This document shows, one piece after another, positions 30,297 to 41,992 of a DNA stretch of 64,000 nt (position 1 is the first letter of the stretch; every line of letters starts with the position of its first letter). A program made the translations under genes and the position numbers. Under the pieces are notes generated by a model, which did no database searches, was not told the origin of the DNA, and saw only the letters and a program-made list of their open reading frames with translations. Origin of the DNA: Mastigamoeba balamuthi (lineage: Eukaryota > Evosea > Mastigamoebida > Mastigamoebidae). The stretch spans positions 595,035 through 659,034 of the forward strand of contig CACRSC010000031.1 of NCBI GenBank assembly GCA_902651635.1, written 5' to 3'.

Positions 30297-32351
30297 ATGA
30301 AGAAGCTGTGGGACTCGTTCGACCCGGTGGTGATCGACGACGCGCTGATCCGGCGGTGCATCGTGCTTCCTGACCAGTCGGGGCCCACGGGCTCGACGTC
30401 GGGCACGCAGGGGGCGGCAGCACGGTCCAAGGCAGCCCGGGGCCAGCAGGCAGTGTCGGGGGCGGCGATGGAGATGCCGTACAAGGCCGTGGCGCACCTC
30501 AGGTTCAGCTTCCTGGGCATCTCGCGCATCGACAACCTCGTGGGGTTCGGCTCCCTCAAGCGGCTGCAGCTCGACAACAACAACATCTCCAAGATCGAGA
30601 ACCTCTCGCACATCGTCACCCTCGAGTCCCTCGGTATGCATTCCTGGATCCCATCCCGGACACTTCCCGGATTCGCGAATCTTCTGGATTCGTGGATCTT
30701 CTGGAATCCAGCTAACCCCGGCCTCGCAGACCTGTCGTTCAACAAGATCAAGAAGATCGAGGGGCTCGAGGGGCTGACGAGGCTGCAGGACCTGTCGCTG
30801 GCGTCGAACCAGCTCGAGACGATCGACCACCTCGAGGCCCAGATCCCCACGCTGCAGACGCTCTCGCTGGGCGGCAACCAGATCGCCTCGCTCTCGAAGC
30901 TGCGCTACCTGCGCCAGTTCAAGAAGCTCTCGATCGTCGGCTTCGCGGGCAACCCCATCCCGCAGGAGGACTACGAGTCGTTCCTGCTGGCCCTCGTCGA
31001 GAGCCTCCGCTACGTCGACTACCGCCTCGTCGACCAGACCCGCCGCAAGGCCGCCCGCGAGCGCCACGCCGAGGAGCTCCGCGAGCTCGTCAGCGACGAG
31101 GAGAGGGCCAAGGTGCCCGGCCCCCCAGGCAGCAGCCTCCCCCGCCGCCCCGCACTGAGCCGCCCCGCCGAGCGCAGAACGCGCGTGCAGAGGAGGCGGA
31201 GCAGGAGCAGTACCAGCAGCTGCTGCGCGAGGCCGATCTCGCGGGCGTCAACACGCTCTTCGCCGACATGATCAAGGGCGACCAGGACCTCGCCGCCGTC
31301 GCTGTGCTCCCGCAGATCCAGGACGCCCGCGAGGAGTGCGCTCACCGCTGCCTCCCCGCTGCGCCAGAACGGGAGCCCCCCCTCGCTGACACAGTGCGGT
31401 GGGGCCTCGGCACTGCGCCGCTCTCCTCTGCCAAAGGTACGAGAACAAGTTCAGGTCGCAGTCGGAGGACTTCAAGAAGAACATGCTCGAGTTCCACAAG
31501 CAGAGGCTCGACCAGCACGCCGCCTTCGTCGTGGCCTGCAACAAGGTCCGCGGAATGGCGTGGGGGGGGGGGGGGCTTCTCTGTAGGCTCCCTCCGAGCG
31601 GTCCTCACTCACCCGGTTGGATTGGCGCAGGCTGCCGAGTCGAACAACGGGACGAGTGTCAAGGCGGTCGAGGACTTCAACAAGGCGCTCAAGCGCGCGC
31701 TCGAGGCAGCGGGCTCGGCTCAGGGGAACGCGGCTGCGTTCCAGGCCGCGGCAGCGGAGCTCAACAGGCTGCGCACGAGCTGCAACACGGTGTTCGAGGC
31801 GCTGCTCGAGAACGAGGTGTTCATGAGCGAGCAGATCGAAGTGTTCACGAGGGAATTCGACAAGCAGATGTCCGACATCGACGCCACGATCGTCGCGGCC
31901 ACGCAGGCGTTCTTCTCGAGGATCAGGGACGCCGAGTCGCTCTTCCACGACCGCGTGATGCAGACGGCGCTCAGCGAGTACGAGGCGCTGCGCAACAACC
32001 CGGGGCTCGAAGTCAGCGACGCCGCCCGCGCGTTCCTCGCCGACAGGGACACGCTCCTCAACCACGTCAACGGCTCTCACGACTTCCAGCTCACGCAGAT
32101 TGACGCCCTGGTACCCCCGAGCTCTACCCTAAAATTCGCAGCACCAATAACGCGCGGTCTTCGACGGGTTTTCATAGTTGGACGAGATGAAGAAGCACGA
32201 GCTCTCGACGAGAGAGAAGTTCGTGTCGGATGCGCGGTCGGAGGAGGCGCAGCGCAACAGGGACAGGTGCAGCGAGATCTGGCAGCTGCAGCAGCGCACG
32301 CTCGAGAGGATCGACAAGGCACTGGCGCATGCCCCCGCGGGCAAAAAGTAG
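30297..32351 (+). CDS. DRC3: Dynein regulatory complex subunit 3 (DRC3/LRRC48)
   Basis: Component of the nexin-dynein regulatory complex of motile axonemes. It starts MKKLWDSFDPVVIDDALIRR, matching the family's N-terminal block. Leucine-rich repeats follow: LGISRIDNLVGFGSLKRLQL, DNNNISKIENLSHIVTLESL, then after an intron DLSFNKIKKIEGLEGLTRLQ, DLSLASNQLETIDHL, LSLGGNQIASLSKLRYLRQF. An LRR cap FAGNPIPQEDYESFLLAL comes next, then LRYVDYRLVDQTRRKAARER. The rest is coiled coil (FRSQSEDFKKNMLEFHKQRL, LLENEVFMSEQIEVFTREFD, LDEMKKHELSTREKFVSDAR), ending AHAPAGKK. About five introns. This indicates the organism builds a motile flagellum at some stage. Confidence 0.9.
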
Positions 32352-32547
32352 AGGGCAGAGGGCGAGGGCCGCGGCGGGTTCAATCACATTACCCGATCTT
32401 CTCGGTGCACCTTCAAACACCTTCTCCTCTTCAGGTGAAGGATATGAAAACAAGGATCCTCGGGGTTCGTGCACTGATTACTCGCGGTAGTCATGCGCAT
32501 GCGGTTCGGATATCCAGCCACTCAAAATAGAACCTGGCCCACAGCCT

Positions 32548-33553
32548 ATGGGATCCGCAGCGTCGAGCACGCGCAGCGAGAGGACCAAGAACTCGCAGCG
32601 GGGCGGAGTACCCCCAGTGGACATCACCTCGAACCGTGGACCCAGCAGCAGCGCCAAGCGCCCCAAACTCGACGACTCCATTGCAGTCGTGAACCTCGAG
32701 GCCTCAGGGCGCCCCCGAGCGGCGTCGGCCTCAGCGGCAACTGCCCCGCCGGCCAAGCAGAGGCCCGCGTCCCAGCCGCTGCCGGAGGCGGCACAGAAGG
32801 AGGTGCCCGAGAAGAAGGACAGCCAGAAGTCGTTCGTCGCTATTTTCGGTCGTGTGCCTGACACCCTGAGAGAGGACAGCGCGTTCCTAGTGCCTCGACC
32901 ACCACCCCACTGTCATACAGGCGCTCAATACCTCCGCACAGAGAGAGCTCCCTGCCGAGTTCCTTGAGAAGTACGGCATCGGGATGTACGAGATAGACGC
33001 GCAGCATAACAAGCTGTTCGACGTGCGTAAAAAACGCTGCGCATCCCCGCGACTCACCAGGCATGGCCGGCCTCCCCCCAGATGATCTACGCCCTCGACC
33101 GCCTCAAGGTACCCGCGTCTCCCCCTGTAGCCAATACACTCACCAATGATGCAGGACCACAACTACGAGGGCGCGGAGCAGGTGATCGGGGGGCTCGTCG
33201 ACTACACCCGATACCACTTCGACATGGAGGAGGGGCTGATGACGCGGGTCGAGTACCCAGAGTTCCCAGGCCACCGCCAGATGCACAAGGTCTTTGTCGA
33301 CAAGGTGCTCAAGGCCGTCTTCCACTTCGACTTCGGAGACACCAAAGCCAGTACGTACACGTGCCCCAGCTCCTCGATCTGTTCACTGATGCCCTCTGCA
33401 GTCGGGGAGTTCGGGGAGTTCCTGTTCGACTGGCTGGTCACACACATCGCCAACACGGACAAGAAGTTCTCCAACTGGCTCGAGGCGCCGGAGCAGGCAG
33501 AGAAGAAGCAGCGCCTGCTGAATGACGGCCTCATCGTTGTGAAGAAGAAATGA
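32548..33553 (+). CDS. Hemerythrin-domain protein with N-terminal myristoylation-like motif
   Basis: O2-binding non-heme diiron protein of the bacteriohemerythrin type. The N-terminus MGSAASSTRSER fits the N-myristoylation consensus (Gly2, Ser6). It is followed by a disordered, basic, Pro/Ala-rich region of about 100 residues. The hemerythrin domain spans four small exons. All iron ligands are visible: His in DAQHNKLFD, His and Glu in YTRYHFDMEEG, two His in FPGHRQMHKVF, and His plus Asp in LVTHIANTDKKF. It ends NDGLIVVKKK. Hemerythrins are common in anaerobic or microaerophilic archamoebae and may sense or buffer O2. The acylation-like lead is unusual for a bacterial-type domain and suggests membrane location; that is inference. 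Confidence 0.88.
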
Positions 33554-33691
33554 CTGACTTGATAATGCCGACACGCACTCAGCATAGGCTGGAACGCGAT
33601 TCCTCTGTGATCAGTCAGAACCCTTTGTTCGCATTGCTCGCTGTCGTCGTATGTCTGCCTGTCCTGCCCGCCCAGCAGGCAAGCGCTCGTG

Positions 33692-34698
33692 TCACACGAT
33701 GTTCGGGCAAGGAGTCCCGCCCCTCGAGAGGCTGTCGGGAGTGCTGCCTCTCCACGGGTTCTCGGACGAGGGCAGGAGGTACTTCTGCGTCTCGGACTTG
33801 ATGGGCGTCGCGAGGCGAAACGTCTTCATGCCATCGTCGCGCAGGAGCTCAATAATGTCCGTGTTGCCCGGGTTCCACAGGTCGTGGAACATCTCGACCG
33901 ACCAGCGGAAGTAGCGCATCAGAATGAGCCTCAGAGTTATGCCGTGCGTCACAATGATGATGTTCTCTGCGCAGCCCCCGCTGTCAAACTGCCTGAACAG
34001 CGTCTCTGGCAGCCGGGGACCTTGAGTTCCGCAGAGGACGCAGGTGGGGTGTGGGCACAGTACCCAGGAAGCTGCTGACCCTATCGTATACATCGCAGCC
34101 GCTTTCGCCTTCGGGGAAGCGGTAGTAGAACGACCCCACCTCGCGACGCTCTGCAGGGGGGCGCCTCAGAGTCAGGGACGCGGCACGCAAGCCGACAGGC
34201 GAGGGCTGCATACCTTTCATGCGGCGAGCCATGAGGTTGGGGTCCTGGTAGTTGCCCCACTCCTGCTCGCGGAGCCGCGGGTCCTCGCGGACGTAGTACT
34301 TGAGCGAGTCAAAGGCCTTGACAATCTCCTCGAGCGTCATCCGCGACCGCTTGAACGGGCTGACAAAGAACACCACTCTCTGGTCCCCCACGAGATCCTT
34401 GAGCTTGATCCCCGCCTCCCTCGCCTGCAGCACACCGTGCGCTGCGGCCATCCGGCTGCCAGTGAGACAGCGCCCCCACAGGCGGGATGCCAACGCACTC
34501 GAGAGCGGGATCTTGTTGTCGGGCACTGTCGAGTAGATCCTGGCGTCGTTGGGGCGTCAGGCCTTTGGGCTCTGCAGAACGAATGGCCGAGGGGGCGGGG
34601 TCGCACTTGGGGTCCGTGTTGGCGAGGGACTCGGCGTGGCGCACGAGGATGATGCGGCGAGGCCACGTCATGAGCCTCCTGCAGCGCTGCCATCTCAT
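33692..34698 (-). CDS. Histidine phosphatase (phosphoglycerate-mutase-like)
   Basis: Minus-strand gene read from the ATG at 34698 (MRWQRCRRLMTWPRR); the in-frame ATG at 34671 (MTWPRRIILVRHAES) is an alternative start. Exons joined in frame show the catalytic RHG-type motif IILVRHAESLANTD, then YSTVPDNKIPLTHGVLQARE, VVFFVSPFKRSRMTLEEIV (second Arg), DPRLREQEWGNYQDPNLMAR (proton-donor Glu), FPEGESGCDVYDRVSSFL, and NIIIVTHGITLRLILMRYFR with the second catalytic His. It ends with a polar tail near TPCPNIV. This pattern is close to the plant/fungal/bacterial broad-specificity phosphatase branch rather than glycolytic dPGM. Introns have GTGCGA and GTGCGT donors. Substrate not assignable. Confidence 0.85.
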
Positions 34699-35218
34699 AA
34701 AGTCACTGAAGAGCTTCTCCTGGTCGGGGCTGAAGAGGCACGGCGACGAGTCTCCGGAGTTTGCTATGCTGCGCCGGGAGAGAGGCCCGATGGCGTCAGC
34801 TTATCTCACACCGGGTCTGGTGCGTCTGTTTTTGGAACGTTGTCTGCACTGACCCGCACGCGCCGTCGGGGGGCGGCGTGTGAGGAGAGGAGGAAGCCTC
34901 TCCGTAGAGCGCGTCGACCGCAGAGTGCGGGTGGTGTGGCCTCGGCCTCGACTGCCTGTCGCACTCGGGACAGAGGTCATCCATCAGGCCCAGGAAAAGC
35001 GACTGATGCGGTATCGTCTCTCAAGAAGAATCTCCCGATATCTCGCCCAGCCGCACGGCACCGCACGAAAGCAGCGGGCAAGGAATCTCGCTGACGAGCG
35101 CACCTGCGTGGCCCATGCGCGGGGCCAGACGGGTTCCGCTCTGGGGGGCAAAATAACCGGTAATACCCGAGAAAAGATACGCCCTAATCCTCGATATTTA
35201 TTTCGCACCCGGGGTGCA
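34699..35218. other. Divergent intergenic region
   Basis: 520 bp between the histidine phosphatase start (minus) and the next plus-strand gene. An open stretch just upstream of 34698 (SIANSGDSSPCLFSPDQEKL in frame) could be an extra 5' exon of the phosphatase but has no ATG. Close to 35219 there is an AT-rich string CGATATTTATTTCGC that may be a core promoter. Confidence 0.5.
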
Positions 35219-36386
35219 ATGGCGACCATGCAAGACGCGCCGCCGGACAACTCCAGCTCGCTCAGCGCGGGCCCGCAAGGCCCCACCCTGGTCCTCTCCT
35301 TCAACACCCTCACTCCCGATTGGCGCAACACCGTCCGCGGCCCTCCCCACCAGCCCCCCTGCCTCTGCGGCCGGAGAGAGCTGCTCTCTCGCTGACACCG
35401 CACTCCTCCCTCTCTCTCCCCCTTCGGTGCGCCCGCAGATGGAGATCACCCTCGACTCGTGCTGGCGCGTGGCCCGCGGCCTCACGCAGGCCGCCATCTT
35501 CATGGCAGGCAAGTCCTCGCGGGTGCTGCGCCTCAGCACCAAGGAGCGTGCGTACCGTCCCCCCCCGCACGCCCCCACCCCCCCAGCACTGCGCCATCGA
35601 TCTGAGACGGTGCGAGGGCAGCGCTGGTGTGCAGCGAGTGCGGGCAGGTGGTCGTCGTGACGCCCAAGACGGTGTCGACGGGCCCCGCGCCGGAGCCCTC
35701 GCGGTCCAGGGGCCCCGTCGAGCGGTACAGCTTCGCTGTGCGGCGCGTCTGCAGGTGCGCGGGCCTCTGCGCGCAGGGCAAGGACGGCGAGTTCCTGCTG
35801 CTCTCGGTGGCCCTGGGCTCCTCGTCCACCACGTGGCCCTTCAAGCTCGCCCTCTGCCGCTCGCAGCGGGCCAAGAGGGGCGCGCCCCCCGTGGACGCGG
35901 GGCCGGCGGAGCCCCCGAGGTCGCGGCCGAGGCTCGTGGGACCGGGGCCTGAGCTGGGGGCGCTGGTCGTCAGGCCGCCGGAAGCGCAGGCCCCGCACGG
36001 GCCCCCGAGGATGCGCGTCGTCATCAGGATCTTCGTGGCACGCATCCTGGCGCCCGGAGACGTCGACGAGGTCTTCGCGCGCGGGAACGCGCTGACGGGC
36101 ATGGCCAAGAGCCTGATCTCGGGGTTCGTGGGCACAGGGACGGGAATACTGCCGCACAGTACGCAACTCCTCTCTGCCGGGGGATCTCTGTGGGGGGCTC
36201 CTCTGACGTGGCGTTGTCGCGCTCGCCGCAGTGCCGTGGGAGAAGCCGCACCCGCCGATAGCGGTCCTGATCGGCATATTCAACAGCACGGACGCGTACT
36301 ACGCCTCGGAGCTGCTGCTGGCGCGATTGGCGCCGCTGATGCCCCCTGTCCAGCTGCTCTGGTCCACCGCCATAGGGCTCACGTAG
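35219..36386 (+). CDS. Unknown protein with Cys-rich segment
   Basis: Starts MATMQDAPPDNSSS at 35219. At least four exons: LVLSFNTLTPDWRN; MEITLDSCWRVARGLTQAAI then FMAGKSSRVLRLSTKE; a long exon with VCSECGQVVVVTPK, VCRCAGLCAQGKDGEFLLLS and PFKLALCRSQRAK; a Pro-rich loop; RVVIRIFVARILAPGDVDEV; ISGFVGTGTGI; and a last exon IAVLIGIFNSTDAYYASELL, ending at the stop 36384-36386. The CxxC and CxC pairs could bind zinc. The mix of beta strands around them suggests an immunoglobulin-like or Zn-ribbon transcription-factor fold, but I do not recognise a family. Coding bias is strong. Introns are short with pyrimidine-rich ends. Confidence 0.6.
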
Positions 36387-36639
36387 CGGGCTCGCAGCTC
36401 CGCGCAGCGAAAAAGCAGCTTCCCCCCACTGTCTTTCGATACTCCCCCCCTCTTGGATCCTTCGACTGCCTTCTACAGCCACCGGCAGTCCGACAGGGGT
36501 CTGTTCGGGGGTGCAGAAAAACCGGGGTTTAGTGTGAACTCCCAAAAATAGAATTATTAGTATTAGCGCCCCTGCCTCTGACCGCCCTAGAACACGCGCG
36601 CCTCGACAAGTCTCATAAACGCCACCTACACGCGAGGGA

Positions 36640-39600
36640 ATGGCCGGGTACAGTGGGATCGGACTCTCCCTCGTGCTTCTGCTGCTGGCTTGCGGTGCCG
36701 GAGCCTCGAGAGAGGAGATCAACGCCGCCGCGAGCACTGTGGCGCGCGTCGTGGGGTCCCCGTTGGCACTGCCGTTCCTGTCCGCGGCGCTGCGCAGGGG
36801 GCAGGAAACCTCGCAAACAGGCATCACGTCAGTTGAGTTCCTCGCCACGAGCCCCGATGTGCGGCCCTGAAGCCCTGCAGCCTCCTCCCCCCTCCCGCTT
36901 TCAGTTTGCCCGAGGAAAATCAATCGGCTCGGGCGGCTTTGTACGCCGTGGCGGGCAGGAACAAACTAAGTCCGAGACGGCCGCAGGTCATCGTGGACTC
37001 GATGCTCACGAACACGGCGCAGGCCGGCGTGACGGAGCTCTCGCCAGTCGACTCGCTCGAGACCTGCTCGTACCTCGAGTCCTGCGGAGCTCTGGTCTCG
37101 GTTCGCCATTTTCGAACCCGGCCCTGCCGAAAGCGTAGGAAAACTAAAAGACGATCCACACTGCAGGTGCCAATTTTGGCAAGCCCAATTGCGATGGTGT
37201 TCAACAACGCCTCCGGCCTGCCTCTGAACCTCCGCATCAGCAGGACAGCCCTCTCGGGGATCATGACAGGCAACATCGGCCTGTGGAACCACCCCACCCT
37301 CGTGGCAGACAACCCCGCCCTTGCCGCCGTCGGAGCGTTGCCCATCACGGTGGTCTGGACACGCGACCGCAACAGGGCTGCCGCCATCGAGGCAGCCACC
37401 TCGAAGCTCGGCGTGCCAGGGCGTGCGTCGTGGACGCGCGGGCGGACAGCGAGCGGGACAGGGGTGACAGCGACGGACAGCGAGGTGGTGGCGCTGGTGG
37501 GCCAGACCGCGGGGGCAGTGGCCCTGGCGGACAGGAGCGTGGCTCTTGTGGCTGGGGCACCTCTGGCATGCCTGCAGAACTCGCAGGGGTCGTTCGTGTG
37601 CCCCACAACGGAGGCGACGATCGCGGCGATCAACCATGTCACGTGGACGCTGGGCTTCACCGACGCGAACAACGCGCCAGGGGCGGAGTCTTACCCGCTG
37701 ATTTCTGTCATCCATTTTGTGCTACCTACGCGGTTCGTGGGAAGCCACAACTCGACCACATGCGTGACACAGATGTCTACACTGGGGCTATTTCTGTACG
37801 CGGTCGAGTATATGGACACGTTTGCCTCGCCGTTGTATCTCGTCCCAGTCCCCCCGTCAATCGTTGCCTTCGATACGTCGTGCACCAACGAACTCACATC
37901 GGCGAGCACCATAATTCAGGCCACGGGCTCGTCGCTGACAGAACAGTTGTACATGAGCTGGGCTGTGGACTATCAGGACTCAAGACCCGACGTGGTCGTG
38001 AACTACACGGGAACCAGCTCATCGAACGGCAAGACCCAGATCATAGCCGGCACTGTTGATTGGGCCGGAACCGATACGCTTCTGTCCGCGGCGCAGATGG
38101 CGCAGGGGCCGCACGTAGTAACCCTCCCAGCGATCGTGGGCGCCGTTGTGGTCGCCTTCAACATTCCCGGTGTGCGGGACCTCGTGCTCACTAGGCAAGC
38201 CATCGCGGACATATTCTCCGGCAAGATCCAGTTCTGGAACGATCAATCCCTGTGCGAGTTGCAGTCGGACACTGTTTCTGGACTCCTGAAAAACTCGAAC
38301 CACTCTATCCGTGTTGTACACCGGAGCGATTCATCGGGGACGACGTTCATATTCACGAAGGCGCTGGCTTCTTTCAGTTCCGATTGGGTATTCCGCTACA
38401 CAGCATGAAGTCAGAGACTGACGGATTCAATAGAATGAGACAGTAGGGTTCGGATCGACGGTGACCTGGGCGGTGGACATATCTATGATTAATGGGGTTG
38501 CCCAGGGAATTCCATCGAACGGCAACTCGGAGGCAGCCAGCAACATCGCGAAGACCGCGTGGTCGATCGGCTACCTAGTCCACAACTCCGCCATCACCAA
38601 CATGCTTCCCATCGCCAACATCATCAACAAGGCGGGAAATGAAGTTCACCCAAGCCTCGCAACCGTTGAGGCGGCTGTCAACGATTTCCCAGGTCCTCCT
38701 ATCTGCCAGATGTATACGGTTCTCACAAGACGGCAGGGAACTATGGCAGCATCGTGGACGGGGCTGGCGCCAACTCCTGGCCAATAGCCGGCTACAGCTA
38801 CCTGATATTCAACAACGTGTCTGCCAAGTGCTCGAGCACGAGGGAGACCCTCCGGTTTTGGATGTGGGCTTTGACAACGACAGACGGCCAGTCGCAAGCA
38901 CAGAGCTTGAAGTTTCTCCCGCTGAACAACGCCACCGTCGAGTACGTCGTGGAAACGTTCAAGACCGTCATCTGCAACGGAGCTCTCGTCCTCGCGTGCG
39001 ACGCGGGGTCCTATTTCACATCTCTGGGAGAGTGCAAGATCTGCCCAGAGGGCTACAGTGCGAACACATCGTTTCATCACCTCATTTCATTCTCAATGCC
39101 AATCGCGCAGTCTGCTCTGGGAGGTACAGCCAACCAGAACTGGCACCTGTCAAGCAGCCGCCCTCCAAGGTTCCGATAATTGTCGGGGTGGCGGTACCCC
39201 TGGCGACGCTCCTGCTCTCCGCTTTCGTGGTGGCTGCCGTTTTCGGTACCCGCAGGGTCCACAAGATGCGCAGAGAGGTCTCCCTGCTCCTCAGAGAGCG
39301 GTCATCGATGGCAGAACAGATGTCGCAGCTCGAGAACAAGCTTCAGTTCTTGTGCTCCGACGTGGACACGCTGCTCAACACGCCCGCGGAGCTCGTGATC
39401 AAGATGCTCAAGGAAATAAAGGCGAAGACGACTCCCCTCACTCCCGCAGACACGGACAACATCGACAGGATCGTCGTTCTGATCTCGCAGAACAAGCTGT
39501 ACCAGGCCAGCGGGCTGGGGAACGGGTCGAAGATGGACAAGGAGATCACCGACTACATCAAGGACCTCGTGCACGTGCAGTCAGACCGCCGCAAGTCGGC

Positions 39601-40671
39601 TATGGACCTCTCGACCATGTACTCGATGGACGAACAAATGGACGAGCTCGACGGAGAGTTCGCCGTGTTCGAGAAGTGGGAGTTCAACCCCTACGAGGAA
39701 GAGCCCCCAGAGACCCGCGGGTTCCTCTCCTCCATGGCGCTGCGGGCGCTGAAGAAGGAGGGGCTCCTGGGCGGGTCTCTGCACATCGACTACCAGAAGC
39801 TGCTGCTGTGGCTGCACCAGATCGAGAAGGGGTACAACGACAACCCCTACCACAACTCTCGGCATGCAGCAGACGTCCTGCAGTGCATGTGCTGGCTGAT
39901 GCATAAGTACCCGAACAACCCGTTCAACAGCAGGGAGCGCCTGGCAGCCATCATAGCCTGCGTGGCCCACGACTTCAAGCACCCCGGCCTGACGGCCAAC
40001 TACCTGGTGAACACGGTAGACCCGCTCGCCATCCGTTACAACTGCGAGAGCGTCCTCGAGAGCATGCACGCCTCGGACTCGATGGAGCTGCTAATGCAGT
40101 CGGACTACAACTTCTTGGATTCACTCCCCCGCAAGGACTTTGTGGAGATATACAGGGTATATACGCTGTTCCTCAGTTCCGGCGGCGAACTCTCTAACAC
40201 CCGCGTAATGCTCAGAACGTTGTCCGGCTGGTGTTGGCGACAGACATGGCGAAGCACGTGGAGATCTTGGGGTCGTTCAACGCCAAGGTGGCGGGGACGG
40301 GCGTCAACAGCGAGGCGGCGGACAAGCTTATAGTCCTCGTGATGATGATGAAGGTGGCAGACCTGTCCAACGCCGCACGCCCGTGGACCACGTGCAAGAT
40401 GTGGGCAGACCGGATCTGCACGGAGTTCTTCAACCAGGGCGACCAGGAGCGCAAGCTGGGGCTGGCCATCTCGCCGTTCATGGACAGGAACACGGCGAAC
40501 CTGCCCAAGATGCAGTGCACGTTCGGGGACGTGATCGTGAAGCCCACCCTCGAGTCCATGCAGTCCGTCATCCCCGCGGTTACCGACCTGCTCGACCACA
40601 TGAGGGTCAACAAGTCCTATTGGCAGTCCATGTCGCTTTCCAAAACTCGAAGCGACTCGTCAAAAGTGTAG
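36640..40671 (+). CDS. Receptor phosphodiesterase A: two PstS-like modules, one membrane span, cytosolic PDEase_I
   Basis: Seven exons (36640-36858, 36987-37100, 37167-38387, 38440-38692, 38737-39057, 39111-40156, 40216-40671) join in frame to about 1,209 residues. Signal peptide GLSLVLLLLACGAGA. Module 1 is PstS-like but lacks the anion loop (PITVVWTRDRNRAA). Module 2 keeps PstS phosphate-site motifs: IIQATGSSLTEQLYMSW, IAGTVDWAGTDTLLSA, VVAFNIPGVRDLVLTRQAIA, IFSGKIQFWND, VVHRSDSSGTTFIFT. A short Cys motif (CDAGSYFTSLGECKICPEGY) precedes the span VPIIVGVAVPLATLLLSAFV. A linker (SQLENKLQFLCSDVDTLLNT) leads to the catalytic domain with both metal signatures YHNSRHAADV and VAHDFKHPGL, then VLATDMAKHVEILG and MKVADLSNAARPW. 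It should hydrolyse cAMP or cGMP at the membrane under control of an extracellular ligand, plausibly phosphate. The architecture is new to me. Confidence 0.9.
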
Positions 40672-41401
40672 TGAGTAGCCATAACCCTGTAATTACTTCG
40701 TTTGCGTGGGTGCCTGTTCTGCGTTCTTTTTCAACTCCCCAGCGCTGCAATATTATGTAGGTGTGCACATTTCTCCACGTCAGAGGCAGATCGATTCACA
40801 TCCCTACCGCAATCGGTGGGTGCATCTGACGATTGACGAGATCACAAAAATAGCTCTCGCGGATGCCGCGTCTCCTGTTGGTGTATTGGTGTGCTGTGTG
40901 CTGCGCCTTGGTTGCCGGGGCGTCTTCAGCCCAGGTTGTCGGCTCTCCATTGGCGCTTCCCTTCCTGTCTGCCGCGCTGCGTCGGGGCTCCGAGACCTCG
41001 CAAGTCAGCGTGTCCTCGATCGAGTTCCTCGTCGCGAGCCCCGATGTGCGATTATTATCCGGTCTGCCGTCCACTGAGGTGCATGAGCCGCCAGGTGATT
41101 GTAGACTCGATCCTCTCGAACACCGCGCAAGCCGGCGTGACGGAGCTCTCGCCAGTGGAAGCGCTGGAGACCTGCTCGTACCTCGTGTCGTGTGGCGCAT
41201 TGGTCTCGGTACCTGAAGAAAAACGGATGTCCCTCCATGTTTCTCACAAATCCCCGGATGGACAGGTGCCGCTGTTGGCTAGTCCGATTGCGGCGGTGTT
41301 CAACAACGCCTCCGGCCTGCCTCTGAACCTCCGCATCAGCAGGATAGCCCTCTCGGGGATCATGACAGGCAACATAGGCCTGTGGAACCACCCCACCCTC
41401 G
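40082..41401. repeat. Left copy of a 1,320-bp near-identical block ending at an N
   Basis: Covers the last part of phosphodiesterase A, the spacer, and the 5' part of the next gene. It matches 41404-42723 with net offset 1,322 and about two dozen differences. It ends flush at the N at 41402. Confidence 0.9.
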
Positions 41402-41992
41402 NTATGGAGCTGCTAATGCAGTCGGACTACAACTTCTTGGATTCACTCCCCCGCAAGGACTTTGTGGAGATATACAGGGTATACACGCTGTCCCTCAGTT
41501 TCGGCGGCGAACTCTCTAACATCCGCGTATGCTCAGAACGTTGTCCGGCTGGTGTTGGCGACAGACATGGCGAAGCACGTGGAGATCTTGGGGTCGTTCA
41601 ACGCCAAGGTGGCGGGGACGGGCGTCAACAGCGAGGCGGCGGACAAGCTGATCGTCCTCGTGATGATGATGAAGGTGGCAGACCTGTCCAACGCCGCACG
41701 CCCGTGGACCACATGCAAGATGTGGGCAGACCGGATCTGCACGGAGTTCTTCAACCAGGGCGACCAGGAGCGCAAGCTGGGGCTGGCCATCTCGCCGTTC
41801 ATGGACAGGAACGCGGCGAACCTGCCCAAGATGCAGTGCACGTTCGGGGACGTGATCGTGAAGCCCACCCTCGAGTCCATGCAGTCCGTCATCCCCGCGG
41901 TTACCGACCTGCTCGACCACATGAGGGTCAACAAGTCCTATTGGCAGTCCATGTCGCTTTCCAAAACTCGAAGCGACTCGTCAAAAGTGTAG
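40863..41992 (+). pseudogene. Chimeric receptor-phosphodiesterase copy B, probably an assembly artefact
   Basis: It begins like copy C (MPRLLLVYWCAVCCALVAGA, VGSPLALPFLSAALRR, then after short introns ILSNTAQAGVTELSPVEALE and NNASGLPLNLRIS) but stops in module 1 at GLWNHPTL. After the N at 41402 it continues abruptly inside the catalytic domain (MELLMQSDYNFLDSLPRKDF) and ends like copy A. Module 2, the membrane span, the linker and the metal-binding HNSRH and HDFKH signatures are all missing. Both halves belong to the two 1,320-bp blocks that meet at the N. The simplest reading is that only genes A and C exist and this copy comes from two unmerged overlapping contigs (alleles or near-identical paralogues). 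Confidence 0.75.

Noticed and set aside
37167-37720. First PstS-like module as a phosphate-binding site
   Set aside because: Its anion loop is WTRDRNRAA in place of HRSDxSGTT, so only the second module is proposed to bind the ligand.
40863-41992. A third functional receptor phosphodiesterase
   Set aside because: Lacks module 2, the membrane span and the metal-binding motifs, and is built exactly from the two blocks meeting at an N; treated as an artefact.
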